From Rhodothermales bacterium (GTDB taxonomy: Bacteria; Bacteroidota; Rhodothermia; Rhodothermales; Bin80), in contig JAJEDR010000009.1 in assembly GCA_022821385.1 (NCBI GenBank), positions 68,884-103,059 of the forward strand: 34,176 bases of DNA. Direction: 5' to 3'. Numbering within the stretch: position 1 is the stretch's first letter; every line of letters starts with the position of its first letter. A program made the position numbers and the translations under genes. A model generated the notes under the pieces. It was not told where the DNA came from. It saw nothing but the letters and a program-made list of their open reading frames with translations, and did no database searches. Positions 1 to 9,233 of this stretch are shown here, in pieces.

Positions 1-2
1 CA

Positions 3-1073
3 CATGCAAACCATTTTGTGAGTGGGCCGCTGCCGGAGCAAAACTGGGGATACTATGCGAATCTGGCTTTTGGAGTAACTACCGCCCATGACCCGTCGGC
101 CAACACGGGAACGGTGTTCGCACTCAGTGAGATGGTGCGGGCTGGGCGCATGGTCGGGCCTCGGATATATTCTACCGGAACTATTTTGTACGGGGCCGAC
201 GGCGATTTTAAGGCGGTGATCAACAGTTTGGACGATGCACGTTCTCACCTGCGGCGTATGAAGGCCGTGGGGGCGTTTTCGGTGAAGAGCTACAATCAGC
301 CCCGCCGGGAGCAGCGCCAACAGGTAATGCAGGCTGCCAGAGAACAGGAAATATTGGTTATGCCCGAGGGGGGGTCAACTTTTTTCCACAACGTAACCAT
401 GCTGCTGGACGGGCATACGGGCATTGAGCATAATCTGCCGGTGGCGCCCCTGTACGAAGATGTGCTTCAGTTATGGAAGGCCACAGAAACGGGCTACACT
501 CCTACGCTGGTCGTGAACTATGGTGGACTCTCGGGCGAGTACTACTGGTACCAGAAGGATAACGTGTGGGAGAATGAGCGGCTGTTGCAATTTGTACCGC
601 GTTCAATTGTAGATGCTCGTTCGCGCCTACGAATCACGGCTGCAGAGGATGACTACTATTACATTGAAGTTGCCCGGCAGACGAAAAAGCTGATTGATCA
701 GGGTAACATAGTGCAGGTCGGAGCTCATGGTCAGCTTCAGGGTCTGGCGGCACACTGGGAGTTATGGATGCTGGAGCAAGGAGGCATGACAGCACATGAG
801 GCTCTGCGCAGTGCTACGTTGCATGGTGCGCAATATCTGGGACTGGAACAGGAGTTGGGTTCAATTGAGCCTGGAAAACTCGCTGACCTTGCGATCATTG
901 ACGGTGATCCACTTCAAGATTTGCGTCAGTCAGTAAATGTGTCGCATGTGATGGTTAACGGCCGCCTTTACGATGCATCGACCATGAACGAAATCGGACA
1001 TCATCCGCGGAACCGCAGCCTATTCTATTGGGAGCGTCCGGAGGTTGATGATTCTTCCGTGTGGAAAGATTAG
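3..1073 (+). CDS. Amidohydrolase family protein, C-terminal part (5' end outside window)
   Basis: The frame is open to the left edge of the window, so the true start lies upstream; the GTG at 18 is probably internal. The visible 356 or so residues are the C-terminal part of a metal-dependent amidohydrolase of the imidazolonepropionase-like type, often found fused to TolB-like propellers. Signs of this are the early block LAFGVTTAHDPS, the block VKSYNQPRREQRQQ (a candidate metal-ligand lysine region), the histidines in DGHTGIEH and GAHGQLQGLAAHWE, and the closing GSIEPGKLADLAIIDGDP, which is typical of the last strands of the composite domain. The substrate cannot be inferred; peptidase, lactonase and deaminase relatives all exist. 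The gene converges on the Fur-family gene with a 77-bp gap that holds only a 5-bp hairpin (1084-1097) without a T-tract. Confidence 0.88.
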   Translation, partial: HANHFVSGPLPEQNWGYYANLAFGVTTAHDPSANTGTVFALSEMVRAGRMVGPRIYSTGTILYGADGDFKAVINSLDDARSHLRRMKAVGAFSVKSYNQPRREQRQQVMQAAREQEILVMPEGGSTFFHNVTMLLDGHTGIEHNLPVAPLYEDVLQLWKATETGYTPTLVVNYGGLSGEYYWYQKDNVWENERLLQFVPRSIVDARSRLRITAAEDDYYYIEVARQTKKLIDQGNIVQVGAHGQLQGLAAHWELWMLEQGGMTAHEALRSATLHGAQYLGLEQELGSIEPGKLADLAIIDGDPLQDLRQSVNVSHVMVNGRLYDASTMNEIGHHPRNRSLFYWERPEVDDSSVWKD

Positions 1074-1150
1074 GGGGATATATACGACGAGTGTCGTGGA
1101 GTTTAGGGGTGAGCCAATTCGTCAGGAAGCTGGTGAGGCGGCTATCTATT

Positions 1151-1624
1151 TCACGCCGCTGCGCTGCGGTTGGTGCAGTCTACTCGCTGGCAGTGGCCGT
1201 ATAGGTTTAGTGCGTGGCGCTTAATCTCGAAGGTATAGATGTCTGCGACCATTTCCTGGATCTTTTGGATGCGTGGATCACAAAACTCCATGATATGGTG
1301 ACAATCCAGGCAGATCAAATGATCATGCTGCCAAAAGCGGAAGGAGGGTTCATATTTGGCCTGCGAGTTTCCGAACTGATGGCGGACCACGAGGTCAGAA
1401 TCTAATAGCAGGCTGAGCGTATTGTAGACGGTTGCACGACTGATTGAGTGTTTTTGCTGCTTCAGTTGAAAGTACAGCGTATCTGCATCTATGTGGCCTT
1501 TGGCATCGTATATGGCATCAAGAACGACAAGTCGTGCCTGGGTTTGTCGCAGGCCCCTACGTTTTAGAAATGCTAGAAAGCGGTCGCGGACTTCTTCGCG
1601 CTGATCTGGAGAGAGCCTGGACAA
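1151..1624 (-). CDS. Fur family transcriptional regulator (Fur/PerR-like)
   Basis: A 157-residue Fur superfamily repressor. The N-terminal winged helix (about residues 10-85) contains the recognition helix SRATVYNTL (62-70). The dimerisation domain has the hallmark HDHLICLDC (residues 100-108), and a second cysteine pair, C145 and C150, could complete a structural zinc site. It should bind DNA as a metal-loaded dimer and control iron, peroxide or zinc responses. Sequence alone does not decide between Fur, PerR and Zur. The only suitable start is a TTG at 1622-1624 with no clear ribosome-binding site. It is transcribed divergently from the TPR gene, with 185 bp between them that may hold an autoregulatory site; I saw no convincing Fur box. 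Confidence 0.9.
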   Translation of the reverse strand: MSRLSPDQREEVRDRFLAFLKRRGLRQTQARLVVLDAIYDAKGHIDADTLYFQLKQQKHSISRATVYNTLSLLLDSDLVVRHQFGNSQAKYEPSFRFWQHDHLICLDCHHIMEFCDPRIQKIQEMVADIYTFEIKRHALNLYGHCQRVDCTNRSAAA

Positions 1625-1740
1625 TGCAGTATTATGTGATTGGCGGGTATACCTTACACGGGGGAGCCGTGCGTGTTCCGTTTCACTGAGTTACGTAGCA
1701 TGCCGAAAGCATGGTTTCTCGGAGCATAAATAACCTTCTG

Positions 1741-1748
1741 TACATTTG
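1741..1748 (+). promoter_or_regulatory. Candidate Bacteroidetes-type -7 element upstream of the TPR gene
   Basis: TACATTTG matches the Bacteroidetes -7 consensus TAnnTTTG and lies 61 bp before the ATG at 1810. The matching -33 position (about 1719) reads TCG instead of TTG, so the call is weak. Confidence 0.25.
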
Positions 1749-1809
1749 AAGTTTCTGTGTATTTACGTAACTTATGGTTGCGCTTGATAAGCCCCATTGA
1801 GGTAGTTCA

Positions 1810-3216
1810 ATGAGTATTTATTATGATTACAGAGACGACGATTCGTCTGAGGGTCAAAATATCAGGGCCTTGATCAATGCTTTTGAGCGCAGGAGTCCTG
1901 AAACGTATTTTGATGTTGATTCGCTAGACAAAATAGCGTTTCATTACTTTGAATCCGGTCGATTCGAGGAAGCGCTTTCTGCAATAGATCAGATTCTGAC
2001 AGTTCAGCCCTTTTCTGCATATACCTGGCTCAAGCGGGGAGTCCTGTTAGGGAATCTGTGTCGTTATGAAGATTCCCATCAGTCATTGGAAAAAGCGCTC
2101 AGCCTTAATCCGCACGACAGCGAGATTTTGCTAAATATGGGCCTGACACTTGAGGCACTTGGGTGTGATGATGAGGCAGTCAGGCGTTTTGATGAGGCCG
2201 TTCGTTTGGATCCGCTTAATGAGGATGCCAACTTCCATCTGGGTTGTGCATCTGCTCGACTGGGCAGGATTGAAGAGGCGGTTGCGAACCTGCAGATGTG
2301 TGCGGATCGAAGCCCGGAGCACCCGGATGTTTGGTTTGAGCTTGGTTACTGCTACGATATTCTTCAGGATTTCGAGGCGAGCCTAGATGCCTATTCCCAT
2401 CAGATCGATTTAGATCCGTATTCATGTGAGACCTGGTTCAATAAGGGGGTAGTATTGACGAAGCTTGGGCGGATGGAAGAGGCCCTGCATTGCTATGATC
2501 TCACCCTGGATATCGACGCAGGCTTTATACCGGGCTACCATAATCGAGGTAATACGCTAGCCTTATTCGGGCGTTTTGAGGAGGCGATAGAGTGTTATCA
2601 GGAGATTCTTGATCGTTTGGGTGATGATGCCCAGGCATATTGCAATATGGCGCTTGCCGCCGCAGAGCTGGATGATTTGGATCGCAGCATCCACTTGTTT
2701 CGGAAAGCGCTTAGTATTGAGCCTGACTTTGGCATGGCATGGCATGGACTAGGTTGCTGCTATACGGAGCTCGGACGGCATCGCTTAGCAGTCAGGGCGC
2801 ACACCAAGGCTACCGAGCTTTCTGGAGATAACCTGGATTTCTGGTGCTGCAGGGCTGATGCTGAACTAATTGCAGGATACAAACGGAAGGCGGTCAAGTC
2901 ATTCAGGAGGATGACCGAGTTACTGCCTGACGATCATCGGATCTGGATGGAGTATGCGTCAGTACTTTCCCAAAACGGAAAGACACGCGAGGCATGCAAG
3001 GCATATGAGCGCGCAATCGAACTGGATCCAGAGTGCTCAACGGCGTGGTATCAGTATTCTGAACTTCTGTTTATGCTTGGCAAGGTTGATCTGTGCCTGG
3101 ACGCTTTGTCAAGGTCCTTTGAGCTAAATCCAGAGTACGAGAAACGGTTCAGGGAGAATTGTCCCCCGGAGATATACAATCATCCGCGTTTCAGAGAGCG
3201 CGTCGGGATAGACTAG
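1810..3216 (+). CDS. Tetratricopeptide repeat (TPR) protein
   Basis: A 468-residue protein made almost wholly of TPR units from about residue 38 to 440. Each unit is about 34 residues with the usual W/Y, L, G, Y, A and P spacing, for example GRFEEALSAIDQILTVQP and GRMEEALHCYDLTLDID. There is no signal peptide or membrane segment, so it should be a cytoplasmic scaffold. The start is ATG at 1810 after GGTAG. The acidic N-terminus (YYDYRDDDSSEGQN) precedes the repeats. Homologues in this phylum are usually annotated only as TPR proteins. The next gene begins 6 bp after its stop, so the two are probably cotranscribed. A specific partner cannot be named. Confidence 0.92.
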   Translation: MSIYYDYRDDDSSEGQNIRALINAFERRSPETYFDVDSLDKIAFHYFESGRFEEALSAIDQILTVQPFSAYTWLKRGVLLGNLCRYEDSHQSLEKALSLNPHDSEILLNMGLTLEALGCDDEAVRRFDEAVRLDPLNEDANFHLGCASARLGRIEEAVANLQMCADRSPEHPDVWFELGYCYDILQDFEASLDAYSHQIDLDPYSCETWFNKGVVLTKLGRMEEALHCYDLTLDIDAGFIPGYHNRGNTLALFGRFEEAIECYQEILDRLGDDAQAYCNMALAAAELDDLDRSIHLFRKALSIEPDFGMAWHGLGCCYTELGRHRLAVRAHTKATELSGDNLDFWCCRADAELIAGYKRKAVKSFRRMTELLPDDHRIWMEYASVLSQNGKTREACKAYERAIELDPECSTAWYQYSELLFMLGKVDLCLDALSRSFELNPEYEKRFRENCPPEIYNHPRFRERVGID

Positions 3217-3222
3217 ATCATC

Positions 3223-3834
3223 TTGCACTGGATCAGGCGGTTATATGACTGGGTGCTCGGCTGGGCCGAGTCCCCCTATGGTGCGGTGGCGCTGTTTTTG
3301 CTGGCGGCGGCTGAGTCCGTGTTCTTTCCTATTCCGCCGGATGTACTTTTGATTGCGCTTGCTCTGGGGCGGCGCAGGAAAGCATTGTACTTCGGACTGC
3401 TATGCAGTGCAGGGTCGCTTTGTGGAGGGATGATTGGATACGCACTTGGTCACTACGCATGGTTGACCCCTGATGGATTCACGGCACTCGCGCAGTTTTT
3501 CTTTCACAATATCCCCGGATTCAGCGAGGCGGTATATGCGGACCTAGGGCAGAGATTTGAGGAGTGGGGTTTCGTAATCATCTTCACCGCAGGTTTTACG
3601 CCCGTCCCCTACAAGCTCTTCACCATTAGCGCTGGTGCCTTTGCTATATCCTTTCCCCTGTTCCTTTTGGCCTCAGCTATTAGCCGCACAGCACGGTTTA
3701 TGCTCGTGAGCGCTCTGATCTGGCGCTTTGGAGAACCAGTCCGCGGCTTCATCGATCGCTACTTTAATTGGCTTGCAATTGCTTTTGCAGTGCTTCTTGT
3801 GGGGGGCTTCGCACTGCTCAAGCTGCTTACTTGA
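3223..3834 (+). CDS. YqaA/DedA-superfamily (SNARE-associated/VTT) membrane protein
   Basis: A 203-residue polytopic inner-membrane protein. The re-entrant-type motif ESVFFPIPPDVLL (about residues 26-38) and the second block GFTPVPYKLFTISAGAF (about 124-140) are the paired signatures of the COG1238 YqaA branch of the DedA superfamily. Members of the wider superfamily act in lipid-carrier or phospholipid translocation; the specific substrate here is unknown. Translation must start at TTG 3223, since no ATG or GTG precedes the first hydrophobic block. Its stop overlaps the convergent choice-of-anchor-B gene by 8 bp (3827-3834). Confidence 0.85.
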   Translation: MHWIRRLYDWVLGWAESPYGAVALFLLAAAESVFFPIPPDVLLIALALGRRRKALYFGLLCSAGSLCGGMIGYALGHYAWLTPDGFTALAQFFFHNIPGFSEAVYADLGQRFEEWGFVIIFTAGFTPVPYKLFTISAGAFAISFPLFLLASAISRTARFMLVSALIWRFGEPVRGFIDRYFNWLAIAFAVLLVGGFALLKLLT

Positions 3835-5374
3835 TAAGTAAGACCTTCGTGCCGGTCACATATCTGTCTGTCTGAACTCGGATATAGTAGGTTCCGCTTG
3901 GCAGATCCCCTGCGTCAAAGGTCAGTGTATGCTCGCCCGCAGGCAATACTCCGTGGTGTATCACGCCAACGGATCGCCCAAGCAGATCAAGGGCTTCTGC
4001 ACGCACCTCAGCCTGTTCGGGTAACGCAAGCACTGTGGATGTGGTAGGATTGAACGGGTTCGGGTACGCGGAAGAAAGCGAAAAGGATTCAGGAATCTCC
4101 GCTGATCCATCAGTACTTGTAATTGTACCCGGCATCGGATCAAGAACGAAAAGACCGTCTGGAAAACTACTAACTACTGTGGTGCCACTTTCAGGGAAAC
4201 GAAACGAACTCCAAGCTCCGTTATAGGACAGGGCATCGGAGGCCAGATGCGTGTCGAAGTGTGCTACTTCCTGAGGTTTTTTGATATCTGAAATGTCCAC
4301 GATGCGCAGGCCAGTAGCATAGTTGGCCGCATATAAGTAGTTCCCGTGCACATAGAGATTATGATCAATTGATGCTGTCGAATGACTGAATGAGGAGTAG
4401 TAGACCGGATCCTCAAGGTCAAGCAGGTCCCAAATAATCGTGCGGGTGTTGGGCAATCCTCTACTCTCATCAAACTCATCATTCATCAGGAAGTACTTGT
4501 GGTCTTCGGTAAGCCAGCCCTGATGTGAATACCCCACATCCGGGTAGTCTCGTGCTGCCAGTGCCACAGGGTTATTCTTATCGGTCACGTCGGCTATGCT
4601 GATGTGGGTTTCGTTTGATCCAATACAGATTTCTCTGCCTCGGTACTTGGCCTGTGGCCCGCGGTAGATTACGCATTGGACATCGTGCGTGTACCCGTCA
4701 CGAGCTCTACCGGTTAGCTTATCAGCAAAGCAGCCGGCGTAGGTTGGATTGACCGGATCCTGGAGGTCCAAGATGTGGAGTCCCCTACCACCACATTTAT
4801 CAATCGGTGCCATTAAATGCGACAGTGCGTATCCCACGACGTATGCAAAGCCGGTTTCCTCATTTATGGCAATGTTGTGCGCAGTAGTGATCCCATTGTA
4901 GACTGCGGTAGCCTCGAAGTTGATAGGACTGCCGCTGTAGGCGCGCAGCTGATTTAGGTCAAAGATCTGTACGCCATTCCTGCCGCCCCCATCAACTGTT
5001 ACATACATGTAGTTCTTATAAACCTTCATATCACGCCAAAGAGTACTCACTTGTGGATCATGACCTGGTAGTTGGCCCAGGTAAATGGGGTTTACAGGAT
5101 CGGTAACATCAACAAAGATTACTCGAGCGTCGGAACCCTGGAGTACATACTCACGCTTTGTATCTGGATCAACCCATCCCCAAATGTCGTTAAGGTATCC
5201 AACTCCCATATCCTGCATCGACAGTCGGGATAGCATGTCAACGTTGCTACACGCGTGGCCGGCGGCCACATTTGCAGTACATCGCGTGTGTGAACCAACC
5301 ATTGACGAGGCTTGTGCACCGGCCGAATGCACGATAAAAAGGGACAAGGCAGCGAGGCAAATGTGGCGTTTCAT
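3827..5374 (-). CDS. Choice-of-anchor B secreted protein with T9SS-type C-terminal sorting domain
   Basis: A 515-residue exported protein when started at the ATG at 5372-5374; a longer frame reaches 5464, but this ATG directly opens a clean signal peptide (KRHICLAALSLFIVHSAGAQ). The central region carries the choice-of-anchor-B/LVIVD-like beta-propeller pattern: NDIWGWVDPDT, IFVDVTDPVNPIYLG, GREICIGSNETHISIADVTD, HQGWLTEDHKYF and DHNLYVHGNY. Two cysteines (C32, C42) precede the propeller and are conserved in the paralogue at 16.1 kb. The last 90 residues (YPNPFNPTTS ... LPSGTYYIRV ... KVLLIK) are a type-A-like sorting domain used for type IX secretion and surface attachment. Function is unknown; the family is named for its interchangeable anchors. 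It converges on and overlaps the YqaA-type gene. Confidence 0.88.
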   Translation of the reverse strand: MKRHICLAALSLFIVHSAGAQASSMVGSHTRCTANVAAGHACSNVDMLSRLSMQDMGVGYLNDIWGWVDPDTKREYVLQGSDARVIFVDVTDPVNPIYLGQLPGHDPQVSTLWRDMKVYKNYMYVTVDGGGRNGVQIFDLNQLRAYSGSPINFEATAVYNGITTAHNIAINEETGFAYVVGYALSHLMAPIDKCGGRGLHILDLQDPVNPTYAGCFADKLTGRARDGYTHDVQCVIYRGPQAKYRGREICIGSNETHISIADVTDKNNPVALAARDYPDVGYSHQGWLTEDHKYFLMNDEFDESRGLPNTRTIIWDLLDLEDPVYYSSFSHSTASIDHNLYVHGNYLYAANYATGLRIVDISDIKKPQEVAHFDTHLASDALSYNGAWSSFRFPESGTTVVSSFPDGLFVLDPMPGTITSTDGSAEIPESFSLSSAYPNPFNPTTSTVLALPEQAEVRAEALDLLGRSVGVIHHGVLPAGEHTLTFDAGDLPSGTYYIRVQTDRYVTGTKVLLIK

Positions 5375-5720
5375 AGAGAGCCTGCAGTTTAAAGGGATCC
5401 AACTTCGGGGGGAGGGAACAATATACTCATAGGCCACTGCAAATGCAATCATGGTCTGTCTCACTGATACTGAATATGCCTCAAAGGTTCACGAGTAGGC
5501 CGGAGAGATTTTTCGAATGTTCGCACGATTTTGACACGCTGACAGGTGACGGCGGCTAGTTGGCGTATCAGTTACTAATCAGACCACAGCACGACAGAAG
5601 AGTAAGCGTATCCCGTGGTTGAATTTTTGACCCGCTGAGGTGCAACATTGATGATCTTGAGTGCGTCTTGTTGAGGGTGTGTAGAGCGAAATAGAGGTAT
5701 CTTTTTGTGCAGCATCCAGG
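5375..5720. other. Divergent intergenic region (346 bp)
   Basis: This interval separates the choice-of-anchor-B gene (minus) from the NFACT gene (plus) and should hold both promoters. On the plus strand TATCTTTTTG (5697-5706) resembles a Bacteroidetes -7 element just before the ATG at 5721. On the minus strand TATATTGT preceded by TTG at 20 bp is a weaker candidate near 5415. I saw no RNA gene or convincing coding frame. Confidence 0.3.
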
Positions 5721-7310
5721 ATGCTAAACAATTATTATTTATTACGCCGGCTTGCCTGTGTCTGGAATGAGACTCTTCCAGGCAGCAAAGTTCTGGATGC
5801 CTGGTCTCATTCACCGGGAGAGTTGACCATAGCACTCGAACAGGATGGTGCTGTTACGGCGGTGTCATTCCTGACACACATGCCGATTATCGGTGCGTTC
5901 AGGCGTACAAAGGTGGGGCGGCCAAGACGCAACGTTAAGCCCCTTTTACGTCCACTACACGGGCAGTCAATTGTAGAGGCCAGGGTTTCGGAGAGTGACC
6001 GCGTCCTAACTTTGAGGTGTACAGGGGGTCTTCAGCTTCAGGCGCACCTGTATGGGGCGCGCGCGAATGTACTTCTGGCGGACAAGAATGGCGAGGTGCA
6101 GGAGGCATTTCGCAAGTATGCCTTGGCAGAACTCCCTCCTTTGCGCGCTGCGCCAGAGCCCGCGAATGTTGCAGAGTTTACGACACGCTGGAAGGATGCG
6201 CGTGGGAGCTCAGAGAAAGCCATTCAACGCATATTTGTGCGTTTCAACAAGGATCAAGCCAAGGAAATCATGCAGTTGCAGCAGTTGAAAGGGCACAGTG
6301 CAGAGGAACTTGATCCGGCGTTGGTGTTTGAGGCGGCGCAGGCATTGCACGAACGGCTGATGAGTGCCCGAGGGCCCTTGTATGTGTACCAGGATCCGGC
6401 CGCAATCTCGCCTGTCTCCCTTGATGCACGAGCAGGGGAGGAGGTATCTGTGTACAGCGATATAGACAATGGTCTGGAGACTTATGCACGACATGCGCTT
6501 TCAGAGAGGGCTTATCGCGCACAGTATGAACCTCTGCGAAAAAAGCTTGTGCGGATGCTGGACAAAGCTGAGCGTTCACTTGCACGAATGAGGATTGAGC
6601 GGTCTCGTCCCTCGCGGGCAGATGAGTATGAACGACTGGGGCATATTTTGATGGCTTCACCGCCGTTGCCGGCAGGTAAGCACCGCGTGCACATCCCCGA
6701 TGTCTTTAATCCCGCAACAGAATTGACCGTATCGCTGGATCCGGCGCTGAACTCCCTGCAGAATGCTGAACGCTATTACTCGAAAGCACGCAAGGCACGC
6801 ACATCCCGTGCGCACCTGGATACACTCATCAGGCAGGCTGAGGAGAAGGTGGAGTCACTAAACCTGCAGTTGCGGGCATTGGAAAAAACCCGAACGCAGA
6901 AGGATATCAAGGCATTTCAGAAGACATATAAGCAGTCTGTGCACCCAAATAAGCCTTTTAGGCGATATGCTCTCGTGCCCCCCTATGAATTATGGGTTGG
7001 TCGTAATGCGAGGGAAAGTGAGACTCTAACACTCCAGTATGCACGTCCATTTGATTTATGGATGCATGCACGCGGGGTTAGCGGGGCGCACGCGGTTCTA
7101 AGGTTACCTGGGCGCAATGCGCAGCCAAGTAATCATCTGATAGAGCAGGCGGCGGCGATTGTAGCTTGGCACAGTAAGGCACGAACCAGCAGTATGGCTC
7201 CGGTTATTGTTACTCCTCGCAAATATGTCCGTAAGGTGCGAGGTACTCCAACCGGTGAAGTTGCCGTGAGTCGTGAAGAGGTTGTGATGGTTGAACCCGC
7301 CTTGCCATGA
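5721..7310 (+). CDS. rqcH: NFACT family protein, RqcH-like (ribosome quality control)
   Basis: A 529-residue protein with the NFACT layout. The NFACT-N domain covers about 1-220 and includes a DR pair (D93-R94, in ESDRVLTLRC) and the block YGARANVLLAD (111-121). A charged helical/coiled-coil middle covers about 255-410, and the C-terminal NFACT-R domain has DLWMHARGVSGAHAVLRLPG at about 445-464. In RqcH/Rqc2 these parts bind the obstructed 50S subunit and tRNA and drive C-terminal alanine tailing of stalled nascent chains; the DR pair is the residue pair needed for tailing. Family membership is seen in the sequence, and the Ala-tailing role is transferred from characterised homologues. It was long called fibronectin-binding protein A. 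UppP follows 34 bp downstream on the same strand. Confidence 0.85.
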   Translation: MLNNYYLLRRLACVWNETLPGSKVLDAWSHSPGELTIALEQDGAVTAVSFLTHMPIIGAFRRTKVGRPRRNVKPLLRPLHGQSIVEARVSESDRVLTLRCTGGLQLQAHLYGARANVLLADKNGEVQEAFRKYALAELPPLRAAPEPANVAEFTTRWKDARGSSEKAIQRIFVRFNKDQAKEIMQLQQLKGHSAEELDPALVFEAAQALHERLMSARGPLYVYQDPAAISPVSLDARAGEEVSVYSDIDNGLETYARHALSERAYRAQYEPLRKKLVRMLDKAERSLARMRIERSRPSRADEYERLGHILMASPPLPAGKHRVHIPDVFNPATELTVSLDPALNSLQNAERYYSKARKARTSRAHLDTLIRQAEEKVESLNLQLRALEKTRTQKDIKAFQKTYKQSVHPNKPFRRYALVPPYELWVGRNARESETLTLQYARPFDLWMHARGVSGAHAVLRLPGRNAQPSNHLIEQAAAIVAWHSKARTSSMAPVIVTPRKYVRKVRGTPTGEVAVSREEVVMVEPALP

Positions 7311-7344
7311 GGTATCTTCAGCTACACAATAAAAGTATGTATCC

Positions 7345-8145
7345 ATGACGTGGTGGCAGGCGGTGATACTGGGGCTGTTACAAGGATTAACGGAATTTCT
7401 TCCTGTCTCTTCCTCCGGGCATCTCGTTCTCGCGCAGCATGCGCTTGGGATTCAGCTCACACCGGATGTGACGTTTGAAGTTTTGCTTCACACAGGCACG
7501 GCACTCAGTATCATGACGGTGTACAGGCATCGATTGCTGACAATGGTAACGGATACGGTCCGCACGTTACTGCACCCCCACAAAGCTTATCGCACGAATA
7601 CAAACGTGCGGACAGCATGGCTGGTGGTTTTTGCGAGTATCCCCGCCGGCTTGGCGTATATGTTCCTTGATCTGCAATTAGAATGGACGTATGCACGCCC
7701 CTGGTTCGCGTGCATGATGTTGATTATAACGGGAGTATTACTAGGATTTACGATACTGGCCCGGTCGCAGGGTGCTCCGGTCACACTATGGAAGTCCTTG
7801 TTTATGGGTGTCGCACAGGCCGTATCACTTCTTCCGGGGATGTCCAGATCGGGTGCCACTATCAGTACAGGGTTACTGTTTGGTATTAAACCTGAAACTG
7901 CCGCGGACTTTTCATTCATAATGGTTCTGCCAGCCATTCTTGGAGCGACGTTGATCAAAGGGATATCTCTTATGCAATCCCCGGAAGCAGTGGACTGGTT
8001 GCCGATACTGCTCGGTACGGTAATAGCGTACGGTGCGGGCATTTTTGCCATTCGTGTGGTTCTTGGCTTTGTTCGCCGGGGACGACTGCATACATTTGCG
8101 TTCTATTGCGTAGGAGTTGGGGTACTGGGACTGATATTGCTGTAG
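7345..8145 (+). CDS. uppP: Undecaprenyl-diphosphatase (UppP/BacA)
   Basis: A 266-residue integral membrane enzyme that dephosphorylates undecaprenyl diphosphate so the lipid carrier can be reused in peptidoglycan and surface-glycan synthesis. The N-terminal active-site block GLLQGLTEFLPVSSSGHLVL contains E17 and H26, and the second block PGMSRSGATIS carries R168; all residues expected for catalysis are present. Length matches the family (about 265-275). It starts at ATG 7345. It sits between the RqcH-like gene and the EcsC-family gene with short gaps on both sides, so a common transcript is plausible. Confidence 0.95.
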   Translation: MTWWQAVILGLLQGLTEFLPVSSSGHLVLAQHALGIQLTPDVTFEVLLHTGTALSIMTVYRHRLLTMVTDTVRTLLHPHKAYRTNTNVRTAWLVVFASIPAGLAYMFLDLQLEWTYARPWFACMMLIITGVLLGFTILARSQGAPVTLWKSLFMGVAQAVSLLPGMSRSGATISTGLLFGIKPETAADFSFIMVLPAILGATLIKGISLMQSPEAVDWLPILLGTVIAYGAGIFAIRVVLGFVRRGRLHTFAFYCVGVGVLGLILL

Positions 8146-8187
8146 AAGCTTACATTGATCACACCGGCCTGAAATTCACGCGTTGTC

Positions 8188-9006
8188 ATGCGGCTAACAT
8201 CTTACGAAAAATCTGCGCAGAGGGAAGTGGACGCATGGTTGCGCGGTGATGGCTCCCTTGTTGCTCGAGCGATGGATTGGGTCATGCGTCCGGTAGACTG
8301 GGCGGTGGAGCAAGGAGTCCCAGACAGCGTCGTAGATCAAATGAGTGATGCCATTGGCGGCTTTTTATCTAAACTCAATGATGCAACCAAGTGGGCTGTT
8401 GACTTGAGCAGTATCCAGTCTGAGGCGCGCAAGCATGGCCTGGATATTGATGATCTTGAAGATTTACGCACCGCATCTCTGGAAACGCTGGATAGTATAG
8501 CTAGGGGGCTGTTCACCCAGAATACCGTAATGGCTGCGCTCAGCGGGGGCGGAACAGGACTGGGTGGAGCAATGCTGATCGCAGCGGACATTCCATTGCT
8601 CTTCGCGATCAACCTTCACCTTATCCAGCGGATTGGGGCGGCATATGGGTTTCCGATGACGGGGCCTGAGCATGGGCCGATCGTGTTGTCAATCTACAAT
8701 GCGGCGGCTGCCAATTCCCGGGAAGCCCGCAGCGGTGCCTTGCATGAAGTGGGCATAGCCGCCGCCGCATATGCGGGTGGCGGCATTTATCAGGGTCGTG
8801 TACGCGGAGTATTTTCAGACCAGTCCAGGCATGTACCGCGTGAATTGGCGAAGAATCTGGTTGGACGAAAACTGTTACAGACCATCCCGTTGGCCGGTGC
8901 GGCGGTCGGTGCAGGTGTTAACTATTGGTTCACGAGAGAGACCGCCCAAACGTCTTACATGCTGTTTCGGGCACTCTATATAGAGCACAAAGACCGCCTT
9001 CAATAG
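8188..9006 (+). CDS. EcsC family protein
   Basis: A 272-residue protein resembling the EcsC family. The N-terminal half is helical and charged (YEKSAQREVDAW; VPDSVVDQMSDAIGGF). The middle is a glycine/alanine-rich hydrophobic stretch (SGGGTGLGGAMLIAADIPLLF, about 112-132) followed by NLHLIQRIGAAYGF. The C-terminal segment is again Gly/Ala-rich (LQTIPLAGAAVGAGVNYWF), a pattern typical of EcsC. The biochemical role of this family is not established; EcsC was named from the Bacillus ecs ABC transporter locus, but no transporter genes are adjacent here. It starts at ATG 8188, 42 bp after uppP. It is the last conserved gene before a scarred gene-poor interval. Confidence 0.8.
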   Translation: MRLTSYEKSAQREVDAWLRGDGSLVARAMDWVMRPVDWAVEQGVPDSVVDQMSDAIGGFLSKLNDATKWAVDLSSIQSEARKHGLDIDDLEDLRTASLETLDSIARGLFTQNTVMAALSGGGTGLGGAMLIAADIPLLFAINLHLIQRIGAAYGFPMTGPEHGPIVLSIYNAAAANSREARSGALHEVGIAAAAYAGGGIYQGRVRGVFSDQSRHVPRELAKNLVGRKLLQTIPLAGAAVGAGVNYWFTRETAQTSYMLFRALYIEHKDRLQ

Positions 9007-9121
9007 CCACATATTGAGGCACCCGGGATTGTAGCTACTTGGCCGAGAACCCTTTTCAAGTAATAAGTGGCCGTGCGTAGTCTGCGTATCGGGAAATCGT
9101 CGGCCTGAACTTTCTCTTTCT

Positions 9122-9180
9122 GGGGGGACTCCCCGCTGGGGGCCGTCAATTAGTCCCCAAATGCTCCCAAATGTTGGGAA
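9122..9180. repeat. GC-rich alternative hairpins plus tandem 10-mers
   Basis: GGGG-ACT-CCCC (9124-9134) and CCCC-GCT-GGGG (9131-9141) share the same C-run and are mutually exclusive hairpins. They are followed by two tandem near-identical 10-mers, TCCCCAAATG and CTCCCAAATG (9154-9173). The second 10-mer also forms the inverted repeat TCCCAA-ATG-TTGGGA (9165-9179). Function is unknown; recombination or attachment debris is possible. Confidence 0.4.
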
Positions 9181-9233
9181 ATATCGTAGAAATAGTAAAG
9201 GCGCGTATGGCATGTCGCTCTCTTCACAACAGA

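Noticed and set aside
1084..1097. ACGAC/GTCGT hairpin between the amidohydrolase and fur-family genes as a terminator
   Set aside because: Only a 5-bp stem and no T-tract on either strand.
5085..5432. 115-aa plus-strand frame opposite the choice-of-anchor-B gene
   Set aside because: It is the antisense of a well-supported coding region and shows no domain of its own.
6268..6660. 130-aa minus-strand frame inside the NFACT gene
   Set aside because: Antisense shadow of a gene with clear family motifs; histidine/proline/alanine-rich composition typical of such shadows.
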